Positions 15,337-25,008 are shown, counted from the first letter of the stretch. The stretch is DNA of 64,000 nucleotides from Spirochaetaceae bacterium (GCA_025355995.1 JANXYQ010000067.1:1-64000), one strand, 5' to 3'. Numbers and translations: made by a program. The notes: generated by a model not told the origin, from the sequence alone.

Positions 15337-16413
15337 ATGAGGAAGGGCATCTGGGGCTCCGGGGATACTGCGAGGAGAATCGCCTTCTCGCTCGCCGTTT
15401 CCGTCGCTCTCGCGGGGCAGGCCTCCGCCCTCGACAAGAAGGAATACAAGGTCTTCGTCGTCGTCGACGTCCTCAAGCCCAAATTCCAAGAGGTGATCGA
15501 CGGGTTTCGCGAGACGCTCGACCGGCTGCTGTCGGCCTCGAGCGCGACCGCCGTCTACAGTATTTTCGATACCAAGACGGAGCCCTCGACTGTCCCGGCC
15601 ATCCTCGAGGCCATACGGGCGGACCGCCCCGACCTCATTTGCGCGATCAACAGCCCGGACGCCTTCGCCGACAGGAACATCAGCCTCAGGCTGAGCAACC
15701 CGGCCTTCCGCATCGTGTCGATGAACTGCATCCCGATTCAGTCCGGGGTAGCGAGGGAGTGGGAGAAGCCGGGCGGAAATATCTCAGGAGTCGGCGTCTT
15801 CGTCCAGATGAGTTCGCTGCTCAAGATGGCGAAGATGATCGACCCGAAGGCGAAGAAGCTGATCTTCTTCAGCTGGGACAAAATGATCGAGATCAACGAT
15901 TGGTTCGCGACTGAGCTCAAGGCGGCCTGCAAGCAGGAGGGCATCGAGCTCTCGGAGCTGAAATACCTTTCCTCGGCCGAGGACGAGTTCGATTTTCTCC
16001 TCAAGTGCGATCGGAGGGGCGAGGGCTACATCGGGATCGGAGGCATCTCCGCGTGGGTGCACCGCGACGGCAGCTACGCAGACATGATCGTCGAGGAAGC
16101 CCCATTGATCAGGAACAGGATAAAGCATTTCCCCCTCTACACCTACGACGAGGCGGCGGTTCAATTGGGCTATCCGGCAGGCACCTGCGTCGTCTGGCAC
16201 GACCTCGGCGCGCAGCTGGGAGAGAAGGGCATGAAAATCCTCCAGGGGGCGAAGCCGGGCGACCTCGCCTGGGACTATCCGCGAAAATACAACATCATGC
16301 TGAACCTCGCCGCGGCGAAGTCCATCGGGATGGTCTTCCCCAAGACCCTCGTCAGCGCTGCCTACCGCATCTATACCGATTACGAGGGCGATTTTATAGG
16401 GAACAAGGATTGA
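15337..16413 (+). CDS. ABC-type substrate-binding protein (PF04392-like), sensor partner
   Basis: A 358-residue periplasmic protein. The N-terminus MRKGIWGSGDTARRIAFSLAVSVALAGQASA is a signal peptide with an AxA cleavage site. The rest resembles the two-lobed ABC_sub_bind family (EVIDGFRETLDRLL, an I-C-A-I-N-S-P-D strand end, WEKPGGNISGVGVFV, MAKMIDPKAKKL). I chose ATG 15337 rather than 15328 because the -10 element ends at 15327. No permease or ATPase genes are nearby; instead the stop overlaps the start of a histidine kinase (TTGA). This suggests a ligand-sensing subunit that signals to the kinase rather than an importer component. The ligand is unknown. Confidence 0.8.
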   Translation: MRKGIWGSGDTARRIAFSLAVSVALAGQASALDKKEYKVFVVVDVLKPKFQEVIDGFRETLDRLLSASSATAVYSIFDTKTEPSTVPAILEAIRADRPDLICAINSPDAFADRNISLRLSNPAFRIVSMNCIPIQSGVAREWEKPGGNISGVGVFVQMSSLLKMAKMIDPKAKKLIFFSWDKMIEINDWFATELKAACKQEGIELSELKYLSSAEDEFDFLLKCDRRGEGYIGIGGISAWVHRDGSYADMIVEEAPLIRNRIKHFPLYTYDEAAVQLGYPAGTCVVWHDLGAQLGEKGMKILQGAKPGDLAWDYPRKYNIMLNLAAAKSIGMVFPKTLVSAAYRIYTDYEGDFIGNKD

Positions 16414-18488
16414 CGGTTCCCGGACGGAGACGCTTCGGCATTTCGAGGAAGCTTTCGCTCGCCTTCGCGGCCGTCGCACTCATCCCCCTCGCGGCGGCCC
16501 TTGTCGCCTCCCTCTCCGTCCTCCTCTCCCAGGCCCGCATCGTCGAGTCGGAAGTGCTATGGGGCAAGGCTAGGCTCGCCCAGCTGGCCTACCAGGGTCG
16601 TCGAGACGGGCTGTCCCGCGCCCTCGAGGCCGCGTCCCGCGACAACGCCATCCTCGTCAATCTCGAGCTCGGCTTGGACCTCGCGCTCTCCGGGACTCTC
16701 GCCGAATTCGTCCGAGGCCAGAATCTCGACGGCGCGTGGCTAATCGGCCCGGACGGCTCGGCCCTCGCCTCGGCGGTCGGAGAATGGCCCCGCGACCCCT
16801 CGGCCATCGTTCTCCCTGAGGACAGCTCGATCGCCTTCTCCATCGCCGAGCAGGCCGATGGGATCGCGTTCCTCGCCGGCACGCGAAGGCTCCTTTCCGG
16901 CTCGGGACGGACGGTCGGCTACCTCGGCGCCTCCGTCCGCCTCGATAAGCTCTGCGCCGAGGCTTCGGAGGCCTCCAAGACCCTGGCCTTCTTCATGCTC
17001 GGCTCGGGCGCCTGGGTCCTTTCGCCGGGGCTGCCCGCGGCCGAGCGCGGGACGCCGGCCATCCTTGAATACCGGGAGCGGGAAGGGGGCGATGGGGAAT
17101 TCCAGCGGGCGGTAGGCTCGATCGCGGGAGCTGGCTACCTCCTGAGCATGGTGAGCGTCCGAGAGGGCGGCAGGGCGGCGAAGTTCGGCATCGCCTATCC
17201 CGAATCGACGCTGAGGGGATCCCGCGACCGCGGCATCGCCGCGATCCTCCTGTCCGGCCTCCTCGCCTGCGCCCTCGCGGGCCTGGGCGGAAGGTATTTC
17301 AAGAACAGGATCACCCTGCCCGTGCTGTCCCTCGCGAAGGCCGCGCGGGAGATAGCCGACGGCATCTACGGCGAGACGGTCGATCCGGGCGCCTCCGACG
17401 AATTGGGCGATCTCGCCCGGGACTTCAATCGGATGTCGGAGCGCCTGCTCGAGCAGGAGGGGGAGAGGAAGGAGGCAGAGAGTGCGCTCCGGGCGAGCGA
17501 GCTCCAGTTCCGATCGATCTTCGACGGCGTCGGCGACGCGATCTTCGTGCACGACCTGGGAACGGGGGCCATCGTCGACGCGAACCAGGCCCTGACCGAT
17601 ATGTACGGGATCTCCCGCGAGGAGGCGATCCTCTCGGGCGTTTCAGGCCTAAGCGAGGGGAAGCCGCCCTACGACGAGGCCCACGCCCTCGAGCTTATCA
17701 AGCGCGCGGCGGGGGGCGAGAACCCGGTAGCCGAGTGGAGGGCGCGCCGAAAGGACGGCTCGCTGTTCTGGGTGGAGGTGGCCCTCAAGCGAGCTTCCAT
17801 CGGCGGCGCGGACCGGATCCTCGTCGCTTGCCGCGATATCACCGCGCGCGTGGAGGCGGATCGGACCATAGTGGAATCGCTGTGCGAGAAGGAGACCCTG
17901 CTCAAGGAGATCCATCACCGGGTCAAAAACAACTTCCAGATCATCAACAGCCTCTTCGACCTCCAGCTCATGAATACGGAGGACCCCGACATACGGGAGG
18001 GCATCAGGGAGCCGAAGGCGCGGATCCATGCGATGGCCCTCATACACGAGAGGCTCTACCAAAGCAGGGATTTCTCGTCCATCGATTTCGCGGACTACCT
18101 CGGCGAGCTGGCGCGGGAGCTCTTCTTCACGTACAACGCCGACCCCGAGCGGATCAGCCTCGAGATAGGCGCCGAATCGGTCTCCCTCGACATGGACCGC
18201 GCCATTCCCTGCGGCCTCATCCTGAACGAGCTCATGACCAATTCCCTGAAGTACGCCTTCCCCGACAAGGACAGGAGCGGCAGGATCGCCGTCTCGCTCG
18301 AGAGGCGCCGCGACTCCATCGTCCTTCGCGTCGAGGACGACGGGGTCGGCTTCGACTCGGTGGCGATGGGGAGGTCCCCCTCCTCCCTGGGCCTCACCCT
18401 CGCCCGGATGCTATCGGAACAGCTCAAGGGATCCTTCGAGCTCGAGAGCGGCGCGGGAACCAAGGCGACCGTCGCCTTCCCCGCCTGA
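16410..18488 (+). CDS. membrane histidine kinase with extracellular sensor, HAMP, PAS and HisKA_2
   Basis: A 692-residue sensor kinase. The start is TTG 16410, overlapping the stop of the binding-protein gene (TTGA), with AAGGA just upstream. Order: transmembrane helix at about 15-38, a periplasmic domain of about 230 residues (cache-like, inferred), a second helix at about 268-290, a HAMP segment, a PAS domain (LQFRSIFDGVGDAIFVHDL at about 365), then HisKA_2 with HHRVKNNFQIINSLFDLQ (phospho-His about 502) and an HATPase domain with LNELMTNSLKYAF, EDDGVGFD and SLGLTLARML. HisKA_2 kinases often signal through orphan or distant regulators; none is adjacent. The preceding binding protein probably presents the ligand. 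Confidence 0.9.
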   Translation: MTVPGRRRFGISRKLSLAFAAVALIPLAAALVASLSVLLSQARIVESEVLWGKARLAQLAYQGRRDGLSRALEAASRDNAILVNLELGLDLALSGTLAEFVRGQNLDGAWLIGPDGSALASAVGEWPRDPSAIVLPEDSSIAFSIAEQADGIAFLAGTRRLLSGSGRTVGYLGASVRLDKLCAEASEASKTLAFFMLGSGAWVLSPGLPAAERGTPAILEYREREGGDGEFQRAVGSIAGAGYLLSMVSVREGGRAAKFGIAYPESTLRGSRDRGIAAILLSGLLACALAGLGGRYFKNRITLPVLSLAKAAREIADGIYGETVDPGASDELGDLARDFNRMSERLLEQEGERKEAESALRASELQFRSIFDGVGDAIFVHDLGTGAIVDANQALTDMYGISREEAILSGVSGLSEGKPPYDEAHALELIKRAAGGENPVAEWRARRKDGSLFWVEVALKRASIGGADRILVACRDITARVEADRTIVESLCEKETLLKEIHHRVKNNFQIINSLFDLQLMNTEDPDIREGIREPKARIHAMALIHERLYQSRDFSSIDFADYLGELARELFFTYNADPERISLEIGAESVSLDMDRAIPCGLILNELMTNSLKYAFPDKDRSGRIAVSLERRRDSIVLRVEDDGVGFDSVAMGRSPSSLGLTLARMLSEQLKGSFELESGAGTKATVAFPA

Positions 18489-18518
18489 GGGGGGGCGCCC
18501 GCCCGCGGCGCGGCGTCG

Positions 18519-19535
18519 CTAGCCCAGCCGAACCGCCGCGCCGCTGGCCGCCGACTCGTTGGCCGCCAGGGTTACGCGAAGGGTCCGCAGGGCGTCCGCG
18601 TAGGACGAGGGGAAGAGCTCGGGCCTATTCTCCGCGGCGGCGCGCAGGAAAAGCCGGTCCTCCACCTCGAAGATGTCCCCCTCGCTCTCGATGGCCTCCG
18701 CGTCCCCCGTGGCGGACTCGGCGAAAAGGGACATGCCCCAGCCCGATAGCCTGCATCGCATAACGCGGGAGCCGAACTCCAGGCCTATGCCCTCGTCGTC
18801 ACTGGGGCCGGGGCGGGGGAAGCAGCCGGTGGAGAACTGGCCCAACGCGCCCGAGGCGAAGCGGGCGCTCACGACCATCGCGTCGTCGGTGGCGAAGCCC
18901 GGGGCGTCGTCGATGAAGCCCTTTGCCGCGTAGGCGGACACCTCGACTATCTCGCCGGCCACGTAGCGGGCGATGTCGACCAGGTGGGTGCACTGCTCGA
19001 CGAACTGGCCGCCGGAGAGGGACTTGTCCCGCCACCAGGCCGGGGGAGGGAGGGGCGTGACCCAGCGGCCCTCGACCAGAACTGGCGCGTTGCCCGGTGC
19101 GGAGAACAGCTCCCTCGCGCGCGCGACCGAGCGCCTGCAGCGGTTCATGTAGGCGGCGGCCGCGAAGGTGCCGGCCGCCTCGAAGGCGGCCAGTGCGCGC
19201 TCGGCGGTCCCGAGGTCGCGGGCCAGGGGCTTCTCGACGAGGACGGCCGGCGCGCATCGCGCGCAGGCGGCCTCGACCTCGCCGTGGAGCTGGGGAGGGA
19301 GGAGGACGAAGACGGCGTCCAGAACCTCCTTGGCCAGCATCTCCGCCCAGTCGGCGTAGACTCTCGGCCCGGCGGCCGCGGCCCTGGCGGCGGCGACCTT
19401 GCCGGCGAGTTCCTCCGCCCGCGCCGTATTCCGGCCCGCGATCGCCGCTATGCGCGCATGGGGTATCTTTAATAGCGCGTCTACGTGCTTGCCCGCCACC
19501 CAACCGGTCCCGATTATCCCGATCGTCTGCACCAT
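18519..19535 (-). CDS. Gfo/Idh/MocA-family NAD(P)-dependent oxidoreductase
   Basis: A 338-residue soluble dehydrogenase. The N-terminal Rossmann fold has GIIGTGWVAGKHVDALL (GxGxxA-type) and the C-terminal Gfo/Idh domain includes LVEKPLARDL (the EKP motif), SGGQFVEQCTHLVDIARY with the His typical of the active site, and a long beta-sheet region. Family members oxidise or reduce sugars and inositols; the substrate cannot be told. I took the Met at 19535, because the upstream 26 codons of the longest frame are not family-like. It is convergent with the kinase gene (30-bp gap) and divergent from the barrel gene. Confidence 0.88.
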   Translation of the reverse strand: MVQTIGIIGTGWVAGKHVDALLKIPHARIAAIAGRNTARAEELAGKVAAARAAAAGPRVYADWAEMLAKEVLDAVFVLLPPQLHGEVEAACARCAPAVLVEKPLARDLGTAERALAAFEAAGTFAAAAYMNRCRRSVARARELFSAPGNAPVLVEGRWVTPLPPPAWWRDKSLSGGQFVEQCTHLVDIARYVAGEIVEVSAYAAKGFIDDAPGFATDDAMVVSARFASGALGQFSTGCFPRPGPSDDEGIGLEFGSRVMRCRLSGWGMSLFAESATGDAEAIESEGDIFEVEDRLFLRAAAENRPELFPSSYADALRTLRVTLAANESAASGAAVRLG

Positions 19536-19585
19536 GAGGATGAGTCTAGCCCGCCCCGCCGGGCGCTGCAAGCTCGGCGCCGTCA

Positions 19586-19614
19586 TTGACAGGGCCATGG
19601 ACCTAAAATACAAT
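19586..19614 (+). promoter_or_regulatory. consensus-like promoter of the barrel/lipoprotein pair
   Basis: TTGACA (19586-19591), exactly 17 bases, TACAAT (19609-19614). The 5' leader then contains a small CCGCC/GGCGG hairpin near 19618-19633 and an AAGGA ribosome site before ATG 19668. Confidence 0.75.
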
Positions 19615-19667
19615 CCACCGCCTAGACGGCGGGGCTCGAAAGGGCCCTTCCCGAAAAAGGATCACAA

Positions 19668-20789
19668 ATGACTCGTCTCCTCCTACGCCTCATCCTCGTC
19701 CCGACCCTCGCCCTCGCCTTAGCCCCGAGCCTCCTCGCCTATGACCGCGACCTCGAGCGCGTCTTCGATTGCATGGAGCGCGAGCAGATCGCGCAGGAGG
19801 AGCTCGCGAGCTCGAAGTACCTCCTCTTCGCCGGCGGCGACGCCTTTTACGGCACATTCGGCGACGCGGGCTATTTTTCCATGAGCGGCTACGACGATTT
19901 CCGGGACAAATTCCACCTCGGCTTCAGCCTCGCCAATGCCTCGGAAGACGGAGCGGCCAGCTTCGGCCAGGGGTCTACGGAAAAATCCATAACGCGCAGC
20001 CTCGCCTATTTCAGCTTGAAGAAGCCGTTTCGCCTGCCGTTCTCCGTCCTCGCCGGCCTCAGCGGGATCTCCAAGGCCAATATGGGCTTCGACGGACCGG
20101 GAACTTTTACCAGCATCGAATGGCGGCCCGACGGCGGGTACACGCTCAACTACTTCGATCCCTTCTTCAAGCTGGGACTGGAACTCGGGTCCCTGAGCCT
20201 CGACGGCTATTACGCGGGGACCCTCAACGCCTTCAAGCCCCTATATTCCTATCTGACGCCCGGCATCCACGCCTTCAAGGATGCCCTCAACCTAGCGGTG
20301 ATCGCCGAATCCTACCAATCGCCTACGGGCGGCGGCAAGATCGACGCCTATCTCGGGGCGCGAGCCCGCTTCGGGAAGCAGGGCAAGCCGCCGGCCGGCG
20401 AGGACGAGAAGGGCTGGTCGCGGCTGAGCCTCGACCTAAGATTTTATAACATCGAACCGATAGACGCGAAGGACGTCGTCGGCTTCCTCAAGACCAGCGC
20501 CATCGACCCCGCGAACTACGTCGCGCGGGGAACGGCCAAGCTCGCCGCCGCCACTCGCAAGGGCGCCCTCGATCCCGCCGAGCTCTACGCGACCGCCGGC
20601 GCCTGGTACGGGCTCGACAGGGGCTTCGGCTACGAGCTGGCCCTGACCCTCGACGCTCCTTTTTCCATGAGCCTCTCCGGCTTCGCGCGGATGAACGATT
20701 ACCTCTCGGTTCCGGTTCGCGGAGGAAGTCCCGATTACTCCTTGGGCGTCATGTTCAATTTCGGCTTCGGCTTCGGGAGGGGGAAATGA
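19668..20789 (+). CDS. probable outer-membrane beta-barrel protein, unknown function
   Basis: A 373-residue protein with a clean signal peptide (MTRLLLRLILVPTLALALAPSLLAYD). Beyond it the sequence alternates hydrophobic and polar residues, is rich in Gly, Phe, Tyr and Ser, and repeatedly shows amphipathic strands (FHLGFSLANAS, SLAYFSLKKPF, LGLELGSLSLDGYY, YELALTLDAPFSMSLSGFARM), ending in a Phe/Gly-rich strand (GVMFNFGFGFGRGK). This fits an outer-membrane barrel. I do not recognise the family. It is followed with a 4-base overlap by a lipoprotein gene, so the two likely act together at the outer membrane. Confidence 0.7.
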   Translation: MTRLLLRLILVPTLALALAPSLLAYDRDLERVFDCMEREQIAQEELASSKYLLFAGGDAFYGTFGDAGYFSMSGYDDFRDKFHLGFSLANASEDGAASFGQGSTEKSITRSLAYFSLKKPFRLPFSVLAGLSGISKANMGFDGPGTFTSIEWRPDGGYTLNYFDPFFKLGLELGSLSLDGYYAGTLNAFKPLYSYLTPGIHAFKDALNLAVIAESYQSPTGGGKIDAYLGARARFGKQGKPPAGEDEKGWSRLSLDLRFYNIEPIDAKDVVGFLKTSAIDPANYVARGTAKLAAATRKGALDPAELYATAGAWYGLDRGFGYELALTLDAPFSMSLSGFARMNDYLSVPVRGGSPDYSLGVMFNFGFGFGRGK

Positions 20790-22114
20790 CCGCGCGACGC
20801 TCGCTCGCGGCCGCGGCCCTCGCCCTCTCGATCTCCCTCTCCCTCTCTTCCTGCAAGCTGGCTCCGGAGCCCGACGCGGCCTCCGGCTGGTCCGGGATCG
20901 ACGCGCCAATATCCGATAGCCCGACCGCCTGCCACGATTTCGCCGTCGCCCCCGACGGGAGCATCTATGCCGCCTTCGCGGCCTATCAGGACGGCCAGAG
21001 ACTGACGGTGATCCGCCGCGATGGCGGCCGCGACGCCGCGGGCGATTCCGTGCTCGGCTCGCGGGGCTTCTCCGAGCGCTTGGTTTCGCAGGTGAAGATT
21101 GCCCTGGACGGCCTGGTACCCTGCGTAGCCTGGCTCGAGGCGGACGCCCTGACGATATCGGCCGACGCCGCGGGCGAGCGCCCCGAGCCCGACCGGCTCG
21201 TCTACGAGCGCTTCGAAGCCGGGGCCTGGAGAAAGGCGGCGGTAGTCGAACGGGGCGCCAGCCTCCACTTCCGCGGCTACGACATCATCGGCGGCGAGGT
21301 CTACGTAGGCCTCCTCTCCGACGTGGAACTGCCCGCCCGCAGCGTCTACGATCGTTTCGCCGTAAAAGAGGCATCTGCGGACGGGACCGTCCGCGACCTC
21401 GGCGCCCTTGTCCCCGATGTCGCCGCCCACCCGGAACACCTGATCGACGGCAGTACGAGATTCTGCCGCTTTTTCGCCCCCGGAACCCAGCTCTTCGTAT
21501 TCTGGTACGGCCCGGATTCCTCGGTCCTCTATAACGAGACCATCCTCGTCGCCTGCCAGGCCTGCGCGGACCCCTCCGTCGCCGCGCCGGCCTGGCATTC
21601 GCCCCTGTTCGCCCAGGAGGGCTATCTCAACAATTACGTCCCCGTTTTCTTCGACGGGTCGAAGGCGGTCTCCTTCGGGATCGACAGGTCGAGCGAGAGC
21701 CTGGAATTCCCGACCAGGAGCTACATCGCCCCCGATTTCTCCGCTAGCGATTCGAGCAGGCCCCGGATGCGGATGGACGGGGGCTCGATGGATGGCTTCG
21801 AATTCTTCGCCGCGGCCTCGGACGGCGGCCGCGGCTTCGTCGCCGCGTCGGACGGCACCTGCCCCAATCCCTACCTGCCTGGCCTCTTCGGGGGCTCGCA
21901 GGATCCCAGGTACGACCTCGATCACCACTACAATACCGGTAGGGTGAGCGTCTTCGAGTCGGTGGGCGGTGGTCTCGAAGCCCTCGGGACGAGGGGCTTC
22001 TCGGGGGGCGGCGCGCGGGACTGCTCGCTCAAGATCGCGAACGGCGCGATCTACGCGAGCTACGTCGACGCGGCCTATAAGTACGGCCTCGTCGTCGCCC
22101 ATCGCGGCTTGTAG
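20786..22114 (+). CDS. lipoprotein of unknown function
   Basis: A 442-residue secreted protein with a lipoprotein signal (SLSLSLSSC, lipid-modified Cys at about 23). It starts with ATG overlapping the preceding stop (ATGA). The body is rich in short beta-strand motifs with repeated DG turns (VAPDGSIYAAFAAYQDG, VKIALDGLVPCVAWLEAD), reminiscent of a beta-propeller, but I cannot assign a family. Several extra Cys pairs (CAD, CPNP, ACQAC) may form disulfides. Co-expression with the barrel protein suggests a surface or periplasmic partner. It ends 14 bases before the convergent oppF. Confidence 0.7.
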   Translation: MTARRSLAAAALALSISLSLSSCKLAPEPDAASGWSGIDAPISDSPTACHDFAVAPDGSIYAAFAAYQDGQRLTVIRRDGGRDAAGDSVLGSRGFSERLVSQVKIALDGLVPCVAWLEADALTISADAAGERPEPDRLVYERFEAGAWRKAAVVERGASLHFRGYDIIGGEVYVGLLSDVELPARSVYDRFAVKEASADGTVRDLGALVPDVAAHPEHLIDGSTRFCRFFAPGTQLFVFWYGPDSSVLYNETILVACQACADPSVAAPAWHSPLFAQEGYLNNYVPVFFDGSKAVSFGIDRSSESLEFPTRSYIAPDFSASDSSRPRMRMDGGSMDGFEFFAAASDGGRGFVAASDGTCPNPYLPGLFGGSQDPRYDLDHHYNTGRVSVFESVGGGLEALGTRGFSGGGARDCSLKIANGAIYASYVDAAYKYGLVVAHRGL

Positions 22115-22127
22115 GGACCGGGGTCCC

Positions 22128-23156
22128 CTAGCCGTCGACGAGCCAGCAGGCGGCGCGGCAGCCGCCGCCCGAATCGAGGAGACCCGGCTCCTCTTCCGCG
22201 CAACGCGGCATGGCGCAAGGACAGCGCGGCGCGAAGCGGCAGCCCCGCGGCAGGGATACCGGGTCGGGCGGCTCGCCCCGGATGGCGGGCTTGGGCGAGC
22301 CGCCGAGCAAGGCTCGACGTGGGTCTGGCGCGGCGGCCATCAGGGCCCGAGTGTAGGGATGGCGGGCGTTCGAGAACAGCTCCTCCGCCCGGCCCTCCTC
22401 GACTATGCGGCCCAGGTACATCACCGACACCCGATCGGCGACGTGCTCGATGACGCGCAGGTCGTGCGAGATGAGGAGCATCGCGAGGCCGCGCCTCTCA
22501 CGCAGCGCCGCGAGCAGGTTGAGGATCTGCGCCTGGACCGAGAGGTCGAGGGAGGATAGGGGCTCGTCGGCGACGAGGAGGCGGGGGCGCACCAGGAGGG
22601 CCCGCGCCAGCCCCACGCGCTGGAGCTGCCCGCCGGAGAGCTCGCGAGGGAAACGGGAGAGGGCGTCGCGCGGCAGGGCGACCTCGTCCAGCGCCGTCTC
22701 GACGCGTCGCGCGATATCGGATCTCGAGGCGTTCGAGGCGCGCCGCCCGCCCTCGATCCGCCGCTCCCTGACCCGCAGCGCTTCCCTGAGCGTGGACCCG
22801 ACCGTAAGCCTCGGGTTGAGCGAGGAAAAGGGGTTCTGGAAAACGATCTGCATGCCCGAGCGCAGCGCTCCCGGGTCCTCCCGCTCGAGCGCGTCTATGT
22901 CTCGGCCCATGAAGGCGACGTGCCCTGAGTCCCGCCGGACGAGGCCCAGGAGGAGGCGGCCCAGTGTGGACTTGCCGCAGCCCGACTCCCCCACGAGCCC
23001 GTGGACCTCGCCCTCCCTCACGCTTATGTCGACCCCGTCCACGGCCCGGAGGCTCGCCCTGCGCCTGCCGAGGAAGTTCGCCCTCCCGGCGGGAAAGGCC
23101 TTCCTCAGGCCCGTCGCCGCGAGCAAGCTGGCGGCGTCCTCGAGAAACTCGCTCAC
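22128..23156 (-). CDS. oppF: oligopeptide/dipeptide importer ATPase, OppF type
   Basis: A 342-residue ABC ATPase that powers peptide import with OppD. Walker A is GESGCGKST, the Q-loop is IVFQNPFSSLNP, the signature is LSGGQLQRVGLARAL, Walker B is LLVADEPLSSLD and the H-loop is LISHDL. The C-terminus carries the Cys-rich Opp/Dpp extension (CRFAPRCPCAMPRC), which in related proteins binds an iron-sulfur cluster. An insertion of basic residues (ERRIEGGRRASNAS) precedes the signature. ATG overlaps the oppD stop (ATGA). Last gene of the operon. Confidence 0.93.
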   Translation of the reverse strand: MSEFLEDAASLLAATGLRKAFPAGRANFLGRRRASLRAVDGVDISVREGEVHGLVGESGCGKSTLGRLLLGLVRRDSGHVAFMGRDIDALEREDPGALRSGMQIVFQNPFSSLNPRLTVGSTLREALRVRERRIEGGRRASNASRSDIARRVETALDEVALPRDALSRFPRELSGGQLQRVGLARALLVRPRLLVADEPLSSLDLSVQAQILNLLAALRERRGLAMLLISHDLRVIEHVADRVSVMYLGRIVEEGRAEELFSNARHPYTRALMAAAPDPRRALLGGSPKPAIRGEPPDPVSLPRGCRFAPRCPCAMPRCAEEEPGLLDSGGGCRAACWLVDG

Positions 23157-24181
23157 GCCAGGCCCCTGAGCTCGAGCTCGGCCCAGCGATGGCAGGCGAC
23201 CTGGCGCCCGGCGAGACCGGGGGCTAGGGCCGGCGCCTCGCTCGAGCAGCGCGCCTGGGCGTAGCGGCAGCGCGGCGCGAAGGGGCAGGCCTCGGTCGCG
23301 TCGAAGACGCTCGGCGGCGAGCCCTCGATGGTGCGCAGCCTCTCCTTCCTCCCGCCCCGCCGCGGGAGGGCGTCCAGGAGGCCCTCGGCGTAGGGGTGGA
23401 GCGGGCGAGCGAGGAGCTCGAGCGTCCTCCCCGACTCGACTATCCGCCCCGCGTACATGACGGCCGCGCGCTCGGTCCGCTCCGCCACGACGCCCATATC
23501 GTGGGTCACGAGGAGGAGGGCCGTGCCGAGCTCGGCGCCGAGCTCCCTCCGCTCGGTCTCGATGAGGTCGAGCACCTGGGCCTGCACGGTCACGTCGAGC
23601 GCGGTCGTCGGTTCGTCCGCGATGAGGAGCCTCGGCGAGGCGGCTAGGGCGATGAGGATCATCGCGCGCTGGAGCATGCCGCCCGAGAACTCGTGGGGGT
23701 AGCGCCGGAAGAGCGCGTCGGGGCTGGGGATGCCGGCCTTGCCGAAGAGGGAGAGGGCCACCGCTCTCGCCTCGCGCCGCGGCAGTCCCCTCGACGCGGA
23801 GATGGCCTCCGCGACCTGGTCGCCGACGCGGAAGACGGGGTTCAGGGAAGTCATCGGGTCCTGGAAGACCATGGAGACCGCCTTGCCCCTGACGCCTTCC
23901 ATCTCCCTCTCGCTCAGGCGCGCTATGTCCCTGCCCTCGAGGAATATCCTGCCCGAGACCCGCGTCGCGCGCGGGTCGTGGAGGCGCATGATCGCCTTGG
24001 CCGCGGCGGTCTTGCCCGAGCCCGACTCGCCGACGAGGGCGAGGGATTCGTTCGGGCCGAGCGAAAGGTCTATGCCCCGCACGGCCCGGGCGATGGGGCC
24101 GCCGCGGCGGGCGGGGTCGAAGAAGCCCACCTCCAGGCCCTCGATGCGCAGGAGCTCGCTCGGGCGTTCCGATTCGCTCAC
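23153..24181 (-). CDS. oppD: oligopeptide/dipeptide importer ATPase, OppD type
   Basis: A 342-residue ABC ATPase. Walker A is [10 protein letters not shown]-loop [17 protein letters not shown], signature [11 protein letters not shown], Walker [19 protein letters not shown] and H-loop LVTHDMGV. The Opp/Dpp C-terminal extension is present ([27 protein letters not shown]). It is read after oppC with an ATGA overlap and overlaps oppF the same way. The pair OppD/OppF would form the ATPase heterodimer on the cytoplasmic face. Confidence 0.93.
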   Translation of the reverse strand: MSESERPSELLRIEGLEVGFFDPARRGGPIARAVRGIDLSLGPNESLALVGESGSGKTAAAKAIMRLHDPRATRVSGRIFLEGRDIARLSEREMEGVRGKAVSMVFQDPMTSLNPVFRVGDQVAEAISASRGLPRREARAVALSLFGKAGIPSPDALFRRYPHEFSGGMLQRAMILIALAASPRLLIADEPTTALDVTVQAQVLDLIETERRELGAELGTALLLVTHDMGVVAERTERAAVMYAGRIVESGRTLELLARPLHPYAEGLLDALPRRGGRKERLRTIEGSPPSVFDATEACPFAPRCRYAQARCSSEAPALAPGLAGRQVACHRWAELELRGLA

Positions 24182-25008
24182 GACTCTTGCCTCGCCTCGC
24201 GCGGGCGCCGCTCGAGGCGTTCCTTGAGCGAGTCGCCCAGGAGGTTGAAGGACACTACGACGATCATAATGGCCAGGCCGGGGGCGAGGGCGAGCCTAGG
24301 GGCGACGAGGAGGGAGTCGCGGGCGTCGGCGAGCATCGCGCCCCAGTCGGAGGCGGGAGGCTGGACGCCGAGGCCGAGGAAGCTCATAGCCGCTAGGTCC
24401 AATATCGAGTAGCCGAAGTCTATCGCGACCTGCACGAGGAGGAGGGGAAGGACGTTGGGCAGGATGTGGCGAAACATTATCCTGGCGCCGGAATAGCCGA
24501 GGGCCCGCCCCGCCTCGACGTAGGGGAGCTTGCGCTCCACGAGGCAGGCCGAGCGAACCAGCCTCGTGATCATGGGGACGTAGACGACGCTCAATGCGCC
24601 TATCGCGTTCCCTATGCCCCGCCCGAAGGCGGCGGCCACGACGAGGGCCAGGAGGAGGGCGGGAAAGGCCAGGAGGACGTCGAAGGCGCGCGACAGCAGC
24701 GAATCTACCCAGCCTCCCAGGTAGCCGGCGACGAGGCCCAGGGCCGTGCCTATCGCGGTCGATATCCCCACTACCAGCAGCGCCGACAGGAGGGTGGACC
24801 TCCCCCCGTAAGCCAGACGCGTCGCGAGGTCGCGCCCGAGACGGTCCCTGCCCAGGGGGTGGGCGGCCGAGGGGCCGGCGAGCGAGGCCGACAGCTCCTG
24901 CTTTTCGGGATCGTAGGCGGCGAGAGGGGCGAATATCGCCGCCAAGGCTATCGCGGATATCAGGATGCCGGAGACCAGGGCGGCGAGGCCGCGAGAAGGC
25001 GCGCTCAC
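24178..25008 (-). CDS. oppC: oligopeptide/dipeptide importer permease, OppC type
   Basis: A 276-residue inner-membrane permease with about six helices. It has the OppC N-terminal segment ahead of HPLGRDRLGRDLATRLAYG, which is a hallmark of this subunit, and the EAA-loop region YVEAGRALGYSGARIMFRHILPNVLP that docks on the ATPase. The start overlaps the oppB stop by 4 bases. Confidence 0.93.
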   Translation of the reverse strand: MSAPSRGLAALVSGILISAIALAAIFAPLAAYDPEKQELSASLAGPSAAHPLGRDRLGRDLATRLAYGGRSTLLSALLVVGISTAIGTALGLVAGYLGGWVDSLLSRAFDVLLAFPALLLALVVAAAFGRGIGNAIGALSVVYVPMITRLVRSACLVERKLPYVEAGRALGYSGARIMFRHILPNVLPLLLVQVAIDFGYSILDLAAMSFLGLGVQPPASDWGAMLADARDSLLVAPRLALAPGLAIMIVVVSFNLLGDSLKERLERRPREARQES

